A stretch of 64,000 bases of DNA. Origin: Antedon bifida (Eukaryota; Echinodermata; Crinoidea; Comatulida; Antedonidae). Every line of letters begins with the position of its first letter. The first letter of the stretch is position 1. Position numbers and translations under genes: made by a program. The notes beneath the pieces were generated by a model, which made no database searches, was not told the origin of the DNA, and worked only from the letters and a program-made list of their open reading frames with translations. Positions 13,399-23,735 of the stretch are shown here, piece after piece. The stretch lies in contig OY727095.1 of the NCBI GenBank assembly GCA_963402885.1, positions 253,001-317,000 of the forward strand, given 5' to 3'.

Positions 13399-13672
13399 AA
13401 GGGTCTTTCACACACACCTGTTCCGGCACGGTTCCGGTCCGGCGCCGGAAAATCCAATCGAACGTCAATGTTTCGTTTTCACGCGGCTACGCGCATATCG
13501 ATTGGTGCATAGAGGCCCTTCACACCTGTTCCGGCACGGTTCCGGTCCAGCCAATCGAACATTAATGGTCGATATGCGCGTAGCCGCGTGAAAACGAAAC
13601 ATTGACGGATGATGGATTTTCCGGGGCCGGACCGGAACCGTGCCGGAACAGGTGTGAAAGACCCTTGAGAAA
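13399..13672. mobile_element. Palindromic MITE with TTCCGGCACGGTTCCGG arms
   Basis: The left arm carries CACACCTGTTCCGGCACGG followed by ACGTCAATGTTTCGTTTTCA and GCGGCTACGCGCATATCGA. The right arm repeats these in reverse order and orientation, ending CCGGAACAGGTGTGAAAGAC. A second CACACCTGTTCCGGCACGG copy lies in the middle, near 13521. A diverged relative starts near 62869. Confidence 0.85.
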
Positions 13673-13914
13673 GACCCTTTATACGTGTTTCATATTACGT
13701 CATTTTAATCGTTACGTCATAAATATGCATATTCATGAACGTCATTTTGAACGGATAGGTACGTTTGGTCGCTTGAATTGCATGCCTCGCTGGTTCGCAC
13801 TAATTCTGTTGGCAAAACACAGGGAGGATCGCGATCGCGATATTGGTGGTGGGATCGGAGTAAGCACATGATAGGCGTAGACTGAGTACGTAAGTATTGA
13901 GTATAGTTCATCGG

Positions 13915-14463
13915 TTTTATTCCAATCTAGGCCTAGCTATAAATATAGGGCCTAGCTAGGTTAGGGCCTAGGTAGCCTACTAGGCCTAGAGTAGTAGTAG
14001 TAGTATGTATTAGTAGTAGCTAGGCCTAGCTAGGAGGTAGGAGGCTAGCTAGGCCCAGCCCAGGCCTGTCTACCATCTAGGCCTAGCCTACTACTAGGAC
14101 TAGCCTAGGCCTAGAGCTAGTAGTAGCTAGTAGTTGCTAGGCCTACCTGCCACCTGCCTCTTGCACCACTCATTTAGAATGGTGTACGGTGAGGCCTCCT
14201 CCTACCCACCGCCCGTCACTGATTTGTTGATTGACTCGCTCGGCATCTGCTGGCAGGCACTTTTTTACTTCTTCCCTGGGTGGATTTGTCCCATACAGGT
14301 TAGGATAGGCATAGATAATAGGCCTAGTTAGGCGGTATGTATGTCTAAGAAATCTGTTTCTTTTGTTTTTACAGATTACAAAACAAAATAGTGTGACTAG
14401 TGTGACTATGTAGTATTAGTAGTAGTACACATCTTGGATTTGGAATGGTGCAAGCAACTGATC
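13915..14463. repeat. TAGGCCTA-rich low-complexity tract upstream of HPS1
   Basis: Dense overlapping variants of TAGGCCTA, GCCTAGCTAGG and TAGTAG from about 13928 to 14150, then AT-rich sequence up to the HPS1 start codon. Any HPS1 5' untranslated exon and promoter would lie here, but I see no clear element. Confidence 0.6.
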
Positions 14464-17400
14464 ATGAAATGCGTGATTGTGCTAATGAATTCCGGAATAC
14501 CGGATATTGTCTTTATGTCCGCAGATGCATCGTTTATCCAGCATGCAAATGAAGTTGCTATTGACAAGGGACTTATTCAGGTTTGACAATTCCCGTGATT
14601 AATATTAAAAATTAATCTAATGTAATAATAATATTTAATTTATTAATGCAGGTACTGTTTGCTGCTGTTTTAATTCCTTGATAATAATAATATGGATTTA
14701 TATAACGCACATACCAATCAAGACTGCTCAAGAAAAAAAAATTGATAATGATAATTCTTCAAAAAAACGTTTTTGAAAATACAAAATGCAGCTAAGATGA
14801 AGATGAATGAATATATTGTTATACTGTATTATTATAAAGTATTACTAATATTATGTATTATAAAATAGTAAAAATGTCAAATGCAGTGGCGTAACAGCTA
14901 TGAGCGATCACTGGCTAAACCCAGGGGCCCCAGAGCATGAGCTGCATGCAACTACCCAGCGTTGGAGGGCCCCTTTGGAGTTCTAAACCAGGGGGCTTTG
15001 CACTGTGCATTACGCAACTGGTCAAATTCCAATGTTTTGTTTTTTTAGAGGAATGATGCATCATGGGAGAAGCTTGATTTGAACATTGCAACACAATTTT
15101 TCTCGCCCATTGTTGCATCTCACAGCCTTCTAGCCTGTGAGCTGAATAATGGATACAGTTTTATTACATGTGAAAATGATTCTATTTTTGTATTTAAAGA
15201 TGTAAGTAATCTAGCTATGTAAAGGTTGATCTAGGTTAGACCAATACAGCAGATATTACCCAAACCGTTTATAAAACTCAAAACTCAACTTAAAATATTC
15301 CAAGTGTGTATAGAATGTGTATAAAATGGGTACCTGTTTAGATCAAGACACAACTTGGCGCTGATTATTAGCTGCATAATGGGAGTATGTTTCCGTACGT
15401 GTACGATCCAAAAAAATGACCGGGGTAATAATGTGCAGCGCATTGAGAGCTTGCATATGCACTATATAAGAATGAACTGTAGTATTATTATGCATAGACC
15501 ATTATTATTATTCTCTATTGTTTCAGTTTGGTGATCACCTATATATTGCGTTCAACGGTGATGGTGAGGAATCTGAAGACTTTTTATGCAGAAAACTGAT
15601 GATTTTCAACAAGATTGTTTGTTTGCATTATGGACCTGTCGTTGATGAGTAATTTAATTTTATGTTACCTTGTCTTAAATATACAGACTAGTCCCAATAC
15701 ATGGTACACACATGCGCACATTAATTGTTAAAACTACAGTTTACCACTCTGGAACAAAAGCTTGCTAATGATACAATGATTCTTCCCATCACCTATATTG
15801 GTCGTAAATCAGAAAACAAGAAGCACATACATTTGTCAAATTCACATTTATTCAGCAATATAAATATTTACATTACAGGGATCTTACAGAGACAAGTAAT
15901 TGTCTGTAGTCGTAAGACCTCTTTAGAAAAAAATATAATCACAAAGAAAAAGCATGAAATAAGGTTTTAAAGGTTGAAGTTGATCTAGTGTGTGCTATTT
16001 TGTTCCAAATTATAATTTTAACCAGATGCAAGTTGGTTTACTGAACATTGCTTTCTCATTGTAAAATAAAATAATTAGTGAAAAAAAGTTGGCACTGTGA
16101 ATAACATGAATATAATTTTGTTACAGCCTCCGTCCAGACAGTATCGCTAAGAGAGAGGAAAAGTGGATGACACTGGGAAGTGTGTTGAATACATGGCTAC
16201 AGCTGTACAACCAAGAACAATGCTTTTTATTTGAAGTAGGTTTCAGAATATTTTAAACCATCAAACATAACAATACATTCTATTCGATAAGAAAAATTTT
16301 TTTTACACTGGTCCAAAATTATGGAGTTTTTGTAAACTTGATCACTATACCTGCTGCCTTTTTAAAGTTTAATTTTTGCCTCTTTAACCTACTGGCATGA
16401 CTTAAAGTTAACTTATTTTGGCCTCCTTCTGCACTCTAAATTCTCTTTTTTTTGTAACATTTTTTGTTTTATTATTTAATTTTTCGCGTGTGCAGAAAAC
16501 AATAGTCAATAGGAATTTGGTATTAATATCAGATACTACTGTATTGGAAAACCAAATCAAATTAATAATTATATTTTTTATAATTTTTGAAAGGCCATTG
16601 AACGATTACAGGTGAATCAGAGTGTGAATGAAATGTGTATTAATCTTCTTGAATTAACGTTAAAGAAAATGGGAAGCAACGGAGAGAAGAACGCTATGCA
16701 CACAATGCTGCTTGTCAATGCTAAACTTCTTGCGCTCTTTTCCACGTAAGTGAATGTAAGAATATAATCGAGGTAATTCAGGTGTCACTATAATCCAGGT
16801 ACCACTATAATCCAGGTACCACTATAATTCAGTTACCAATATCCAGGTACCACTATAATCCAGGTACCAATAATCCAGGCATCACTATAATCCAGGTACC
16901 ACTGTAATCCACTGTAATTTGGATTTACATATTTATTTTCATGATTTATTTACGTTTTTACATTTACAGTCCAAAAGCAAAAGAACTGCAACCATCGGAC
17001 ATCTTGCTTTTAACACTTCTAGCATGTGACATCTATCCATCAATGGAGACGCTAGACGACATGCTCTCACATCCATTCAAGGCTGTTGATGACCAGTCAT
17101 GTGACACACCTGAGTTGCTAAGCAACGAGTGTATGATGGAGAACAGAAGACAAACTTCCAACGCTGCTAATAGTGGAGATGCTAGTGGAGATGGAGAGGA
17201 TTTTCACACTGTAAGTTATTTTTTCTTCTTCTAAAGCTACAAAGTTAGCAACATTTTGTGATTTGTTGTTATATATTAAAATAAGATAGAAAGAATAATA
17301 TTGTTTATGAATTTACTTCATTTTGCTAGTTGTGATACTGCAGTTGTATTTCTTTCATACAGCCTTGTGGAAGAACACATTTTGTTGTGAACGAGCCTCC

Positions 17401-20400
17401 GTTTAAAATTAAAGATTTTCTTATTAATTTTTTTAATAGCCAAATTCATCAAATAGTCCTGCAAATACACCAGAGAGATGTTGCACACCCATGGAAGAAG
17501 AGATGACCCGACCAGAAATCAAATTACCATCTAACATCCCAGCTATTATGGAGTCAATCAGCCGTGACTCACAACCAGTGGACGCAAACATATCAGAGAG
17601 TAGTGATAACCTAACTACTGATGTAGTAGACACTGATCATGTTAGGTATCACACTCCCAAATCATTAGATATTCATGGAAGAGACACATGTGAGCATGAA
17701 GATCAGTTTTTTACACCTCAAAATGACAGAACTATTGATTTTAAAGCTCTGTATGATGAACAGAATCAGATCTCTGAGGTAAGTATAGTAACCTGTGGTT
17801 AGTGTCTTATTCTGATGCTCAGAGAATATGCAATTAGGCTTGTGACTTCAGCTGCCATCTGATTGCAATTCATTATTGATTTAAGCTACACCATCAACTT
17901 TATGTGACAAACAAAATGTGATGTGCCAAAATATAGTAGTGATATGACATCATCATGTCTATATATGAGCACATCACATTTTTTTGTCACATAAAGTTTG
18001 ATATTGTAGACAGAACTTTATAGACTTTAAATAGTCCATTGATAGATCTATCATTTGCTTTCATTAAAATAAAATGTATTGAATTAAAATTTAGTTTTTT
18101 AAATTTGTCTAATTCAGCTAATCAGGAGAAATGATAATTTAGATTTTAAAATGTTTGCTCATTTTCCAGACAGATTATTCTGATGATGATACAGTTCCTG
18201 AAGAGGTACAGCCTTCGTTCCAAGAGAATCCTATCTTTACATTTGCCACATTAAAACCGACGAAGCCACGACAGTTTCCAAGAAATGAGAAATTACGAAT
18301 ACCTGTGTTTCTTAGAAGTCATTCGTGTGAATACACTCCTCACATTGCTCAGTTTATTCCAATTCTACCGGGTATTACTATGGTCATACTAAGTGAGGTG
18401 AGATTTTGTGATTTCTTAATTTTATATAAACATATTGTCTGTTTTTCAAAATCAAATCAAATCTTTATTCGTTCCATATATAAAAAGTGTACATGGAAAA
18501 ATGTTGTTGTTCAAATCCCTATCTATGGTCATACTAAGTGAGAGGTGAAATTTTGTGATTTCTTTTCCTAATTTTATATAAACATATTGTCTGTTTTTGT
18601 TGCTGTCATAGTGTAATCATATGGATTAGTGGAGCTGTAGCTGCTGTGTGGTTAACGTGCTTGCCTTCCAATCCCAAGGTTCAGGGTTCAATCCTTATAG
18701 ATTGTAGGGTTGTAAACTCATGACTCTTTTAACTCCACTCCCTAAGTTTCAAATGAGACTTATAAGCACGATAAATTATAAAATAGTTTATCCATCCTGT
18801 AATTGGCAAGTTACTCGCTGTTGGATGCGTATGTAAAGAAAAAAAAATATATGCTTGTGTTTAAATCCCAGAATTCTTGGTTCTGTTCAGGTCATACATA
18901 TCTATTTCCTTAAGCTCTGTCTACACTATCAAACTTTATGTGACAAAAAAATGTGATGTGCCTATACTGTATATATGGACATGATGATTTCATATCACTA
19001 CCATATTTGATCATATCAATATCATATATGGGCGCATCACTAAACTAGTTTGATAGTGTAGACAGAGCTTAAGAGAAGCTAACATTAGATCCTGTTGTGT
19101 AAGAATGTCAAACATATAAAAACAAACATTTTTTGCAGGTGAAATCCAAGTTAGCTGAATATCTTTGTAAGGCCCTGGATTCCTTAGAACCCCTAGATCA
19201 TGACAAGGTCGAACGTCAGACGAGGGTGACATTGAAAAGAGCTGTCGATGGTATTGATATGTATATTAAAAAGATTAGAGAAATTTTACAAAAATCAAGG
19301 GTTAGTACAATATTTTGAAAATAAAAGTTGGCAAAGTAGAGCCCCAACATTCATAAACAAAAACAAATATGTACAAAAAAAAACAACATGGGTCTTGTAC
19401 ATTTTATACATGTTTTGAAAATTATACCAACACAAATTTAAAATGTAGAATTTTTAAAAATTGTATTATTATTTACTGTTTTAGGGTGTTCTTTTGAGGC
19501 ATTTTAATGCTCTCAATGCTTGCTGGGATAATTGTCGTAAATTTGGGCTTTTTCAGTATTCTGATAGTGGTATACCAGAACCAATGACACCTAGGTAAGA
19601 AATTCCATTCACTTATTGCTTGCTTCCGTAAAAGATTGCTGTAAAAGAAATTCATTTGTACAAGTTGCCATCAGAAAATAAAATGTTATAAATTTGAAGT
19701 ACTGTATTAAGCTCTGTCTACACTGACAAAAAAATGTGATGTGCCCAAATATAGTAGTAATATGCCAAAATATTTTTTTAATCATCAGATTGGAATCTGC
19801 TGTATCAGAACTTAAAAGAATCTTGCGAACAATATTCAGATTGAAATATCTATCTCCGAAACATTCTGGACCTCTTTATGAGAAGACGTTGGACAGTGTA
19901 CAGAAACACACTGCAAACAATTTAAGTCTTTACCAACAGTACCTTACAGTGAAAGCTCAAAGGAACATAACAATGACAACGTATCTTGAGAAGTTTCCAG
20001 GTCTGGTGCACTTTGTGTATATAGATAGGACAGCTGATCTTATTACAGCACCAGCTGTTAATGTTACAAAGACAGAGGGGAGTGATGGAAGAGATGCTTC
20101 TCTTCTAATCCATGATAAGGTAAAGTAGAATACAGTAGAACCCCTGTAGGGGACACCTTTGGGACCCAAGAAATGTCCCTTTAATAGAGGTGTTCCCTGA
20201 ATAGGGATTGGCATAGTCTTAAAACATATATTGCTCTTTGTTTCAGAGTGTGATTCCTTAATAGGGTGTTCCCTGAATAATACTACTTTATAGGATTTAA
20301 CAAATGCACTTCATAGTATAGTAGAGCCCCTATTAAGGGGACACCTTCAGACCCAACAGATGTCCCTTTAATAGAGCATCACCTGAATAGGAGTTGGATG

Positions 20401-21889
20401 TAGTCTCAAATAAATTCAATCAATTCAATCAATCAATCTAAAACATATATTGCACATTATTCTTAGTTTCACAGGAGAATGCCTCCTTAATAGGGGTGTT
20501 CCGAAGGAGATAAGATAAGATTTATAAAGTGCACATGTCCACAAAGTGCTCAACGCTTGTAAAAACCATGACAAATAAAAACCTTGAAACTAAAAACAAC
20601 CAAAATGAAAAAACTAGAATAAAAGCAGACCAATCGAACCCTCATCACTGCTTCTGTTTACCGGCAATTTAAGCTGCACAGACCTGCCAGCACATTACTC
20701 ACAGGTGTTCTCAGTAATGTGGGTATCTAGTGTATAGGATTTTAAAAATATATAATACAATTCATACACATTCACCATGTTATTTTAGAACATGAGAATA
20801 CCATAGTAATGTTAGGGTGTCATCATATTAAGCAGAAGACTGGAGTAACTTCTTGCAGGTTTTCTTATTTGTATTGTTACTCATTTTATCATAGGTTTGG
20901 TCAATGACCGGTAAATTACACAGATTCATTAAAGAAGGATATATATCTGTGGCCTACAGAGAAGGCGACTTCTTCTACTCATACTTCTTGTGGTTTGAAG
21001 ATACCTCGGTAGGTAGACATAAAGGCATATTTCCATACTCAATTACACTGTAACCAATGGTATACATAAAGGCCTGTTTTTATACTCAATATCAATAAAA
21101 CCATTGTACTAGATATTTGTTATATTTTACTGTTTTGAAAGTCTAGGTTTGAAAGGCATTATTGAGTCCATTATTGGTCCTATTTTACATTTATTTATTT
21201 CTATACTATTGTTCTTAGATATTTAAATAAATGAACTGAATTGTATTATATTGAATAAACTGTATTTATATGATTTCTGGTGTATGGAGATGGCAATAAC
21301 AAATCTTGATTCATTATATTTTCAGGGCAGTTCTTTAGAGTGCCGTGTGATACCCACCATAGATATCAATGGTCCTCCTCCAGGGATAATCGCAACAGAT
21401 TTCTATAAGTATGTGTGGCCAGAAGTACATTGTTTATTTATTATATATTATTGTTTATGATGGGTATTGTTATGTCATAATAGTCATAGCAATATGGCGC
21501 TAGTGATTGTGGTACCAGGGTTGGTGGTGATGAGGTTAATACAATTTGTGGTGATGATTGTGGTAGGGACAGGGGTGGGGGGCTGATATTTATTTTGTGG
21601 GGGTGGGGGGTGTTGCACAATATTCATTTTGGGATTGTAGTAGGAGAGAGGGTGCTGATATGTTATTCCATTGTGGTGGTTATACATTGTAATAATGTAT
21701 GTGATTTTTTCTAGGAACTTGGTGCAAAGCTGCTTTCCCAGTCTTACTCCAGGCCTAGTGCAATGCTATGAACTCATGTGCATCCACTTGGCTGTTGTAC
21801 CTATACAGTTTGTGCTTGCTCAGAGTCAGAAGCTAGCTCTCTGGTTATGGGAGACAGGTGATATCCAGAAACCAATATCATTATTATGA
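14464..21889 (+). CDS. HPS1: HPS1, BLOC-3 complex subunit (Hermansky-Pudlak syndrome 1 protein)
   Basis: With HPS4, HPS1 forms BLOC-3, the guanine nucleotide exchange factor for Rab32/Rab38 in biogenesis of lysosome-related organelles. Fourteen coding exons join in phase: 14464-14580, 15049-15201, 15527-15648, 16127-16235, 16594-16745, 16970-17210, 17440-17778, 18170-18397, 19139-19300, 19485-19594, 19789-20119, 20895-21008, 21326-21408, 21715-21889. They encode 811 residues, against about 700 in human; the extra length is mostly an acidic, Ser/Thr-rich linker (about residues 240-440). The N-terminal longin-like region starts MKCVIVLMNSG and includes LYIAFNGDGEESEDF. The best match is the C-terminal region: RNITMTTYLEKFPGLVHF, then IDRTADLITAP, then EGDFFYSYFLWFE. 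The C-terminus LALWLWETGDI also matches the family ending. The first ATG agrees with the family start. Several introns hold small mobile elements. Confidence 0.96.
15315..15480. repeat. SINE 3'-end fragment
   Basis: This stretch (TAGATCAAGACACAACTTGG, then TGGGAGTATGTTTCCGTACG and GGGGTAATAATGTGC) is the same sequence as the 3' half of the SINE at 54790-55100, without the tRNA-like head. It lies in HPS1 intron 2. Confidence 0.75.
16788..16920. repeat. Short tandem repeat in HPS1 intron 5
   Basis: About eight imperfect copies of a 16-17-bp unit, CACTATAATCCAGGTAC, immediately upstream of the HPS1 exon at 16970. Confidence 0.85.
17884..18017. mobile_element. Palindromic MITE, CTACACTATCAAAC family, copy 1
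   Basis: This recurrent family is typically 140-165 bp. Its left end reads AAGCTCTGTCTACACTATC followed by AAACTTTATGTGAC or AAACTAGTTTGAC, and the right end is its mirror, GATAGTGTAGACAGAGCTT. The centre holds GTGATGTGCCC, GGTAGTGATATGAC and GTCCATATATGGGCACATCA. No coding capacity. This copy lies in HPS1 intron 7 and its outer ends are eroded (CTACACCATCAACTTTATG on the left, ATATTGTAGACAGAAC on the right). Confidence 0.88.
18625..18840 (+). mobile_element. tRNA-derived SINE
   Basis: The head carries an A-box-like TGTGGTTAACGTGCTTG and a B-box-like GGTTCAGGGTTCAATCC about 30-40 bp further on. The body ends in an A-rich tract (AAAGAAAAAAAAAT) near 18845. It lies in HPS1 intron 8. The family differs from the SINE at 54790. 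Confidence 0.65.
18912..19071. mobile_element. Palindromic MITE, CTACACTATCAAAC family, copy 2
   Basis: Complete copy with both ends intact (TTAAGCTCTGTCTACAC on the left, GTGTAGACAGAGCTTAA on the right). It lies about 67 bp upstream of the HPS1 exon at 19139. Confidence 0.92.
19709..19775. mobile_element. Truncated MITE of the same family abutting an HPS1 splice acceptor
   Basis: The left end TAAGCTCTGTCTACACTGAC and part of the centre (GTGATGTGCCCAAATATAG, then AATATGCCAAAAT) are present, but the right half is missing. The element remnant runs into the polypyrimidine tract and acceptor (TTTTTTTAATCATCAG) of the exon at 19789. Confidence 0.8.
20129..20512. repeat. Two diverged copies of a repeat starting AGTAGAACCCC
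   Basis: Copies at about 20129-20290 and 20319-20512 share TAGTAGAACCCC or TAGTAGAGCCCC, then GGGGACACCTT, ATGTCCCTTTAATAGAG and TAATAGGGTGTTCC. Related fragments lie at 34018-34095 and 34500-34585. They resemble a small DNA-transposon derivative but no clear inverted ends were seen. HPS1 intron 11. Confidence 0.65.
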
Positions 21890-22088
21890 TGAGTGTTGCA
21901 AAGGAAGGGGTGGAGGGGGGTTAGGTTTCATTGTGCATCCACTTGGCGGTTGTATGTATGGGTTTCATAGTAAATATATTTGAAAATATTTTATATGACA
22001 AAAATTGTATGTGTACAGTATGCATATTATTGTATTTTTGTATAGAATCTTGAAATGATGTTTACAAAAAATACATTTCGTCAAATCG

Positions 22089-22094
22089 AATAAA
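22089..22094 (+). terminator. Possible HPS1 polyadenylation signal
   Basis: AATAAA lies about 200 bases after the HPS1 stop codon, the first such hexamer downstream. Position and strand fit, but the hexamer is common in AT-rich sequence. Confidence 0.45.
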
Positions 22095-22631
22095 TGGATC
22101 GGAATGATTAAGTAACTCGGATTGAAGAAAAAACATTTCAAACAGCTTTGATAAGCAATAACATATAGTTTATTGTTTCGATCTTAGTTGCTATTTATTA
22201 ATATTAAACTTTGTTACAGAAACAAAACAAATTTATTCATCTCCCTTACATAATAAAACTGTAAATTTTAATATAATAATGATGTAAAATTCACACAGTC
22301 CATAGCAAAAGAAAATCAAAATGGTTTAAACAAATTTAAGAATCAAAGTCATTGTGAAAAAGAGAAAACTTAACACTATAACAGAAACCATGATTGACAC
22401 AAATACACATTTTTAAATGATTATGGTGGTATGCATTATTAAAAACAATATTACAAATAGAAAAATTGTTTCTTTTTATGTTATCAATTAAGGTCTTTTT
22501 TATATATTACTATTCAATATGCGAGTGGGATGATATACATATTAAATTCACTTGATTAAATTGAATAATGATACCTTGGGTAAATTTAAAAAGACCTATT
22601 AATGAGACACACCATATTCTACAAAACATGT

Positions 22632-22735
22632 TGATGACGATGATGATGATGATGACGACGACTATGACGATGATGTTGATGATGACGACGACTATGACGA
22701 TGATGATGACGATGATGATGATGATGATGATGAAT
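22632..22735. repeat. GAT/GAC trinucleotide microsatellite
   Basis: An imperfect run of GATGATGAC and GACGACTATGACGATGATG units. Low complexity. Confidence 0.95.
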
Positions 22736-23249
22736 ACATTTAATAATAATGTATTCAATGTATCCTTGCAATACAGTTCAAGTCAACAAACATGGGTGTT
22801 ATATGAGGCATTATCTATGCCAGGAAAGTTGAAGCGTATTTTGTAAAATGTATTTGTATAAAATATTTGTCTTCTAATGAAAGATGTCTACATTAAAATA
22901 AACGGTGTTTTAAACCGGATTCATGAATAATTGCGATTGTCATTCAAACTATCGTTAACATATTATATTGGGCTGTGATTGGGAAGGTAATTAATACAAT
23001 AGCAAATTTTGAAAGAAGCTGGTAGACGATATACCGAAACAGTCGAAATGATGGTAGGACGAAATACCATACTGAAACAGTACACACACCTTAGGTACAT
23101 TCGCATGTAGGACTTAGTCGAGCAAAGGAAGGCTGTAAGCAAGCCGAAATATAATAACCAAAAAAAATGTTTTTTTCCGAGTATGCTTCACCGACTCCGG
23201 ATTTGATCGGAAAACGTCGTCGCCGTGGACGGAAAACTGTCCGATATGA

Positions 23250-23735
23250 GGAAATAATTCATTGGCAGCAAGGGTAAGAATGTTTTATTCATAAAATAAT
23301 TCATTGGCAGCAAGGGTAAGAATGTTTATTTTAGACTCATAATAATTCATTGGCAGCAAGGGTAAGAATGTTTATTTTAGATTAGTTCTAGAATTGTATA
23401 GTATACTTTTTCCTGACCAGCATTATCTTTGGGGTGCCTCTGTCTTGGTTGTTGTCTCTGAGCACCCGGTCGTCTGTGGCAAGGCAAATGTGTATTCTGC
23501 TCCTTTGTTTGGTCACCTAGGTAGGGGTCCGAGACCGCGACAGAACGAGAACGGATGGGGACCCTCCAAAGAAATTGAATTTTATTTGTCGGGCATTTGT
23601 ATGATTTGTTTTATTTTTTTTAATGCGCCTTGAGCACTCTTGAGTGGTATGTGCGCTATAAAAATCCTGTTATTATTATTATTATTATTCATAATAATTC
23701 ATTGGCAGCAAGGGTAAGAATGTTTATTCATAGAA
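23250..23735. repeat. Short repeat with an internal SINE-like insertion
   Basis: Four copies of AATTCATTGGCAGCAAGGGT followed by AAGAATGTTTATT start near 23256, 23300, 23343 and 23694. Between copies three and four lies an unrelated 300-bp segment (about 23390-23690). It contains CCTTGAGCACTCTTGAGTGG, then ATGTGCGCTATAAAAATCC and a (TTA)n tail, typical of a retroposed element. A related tail occurs at about 62130-62180. Confidence 0.75.
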
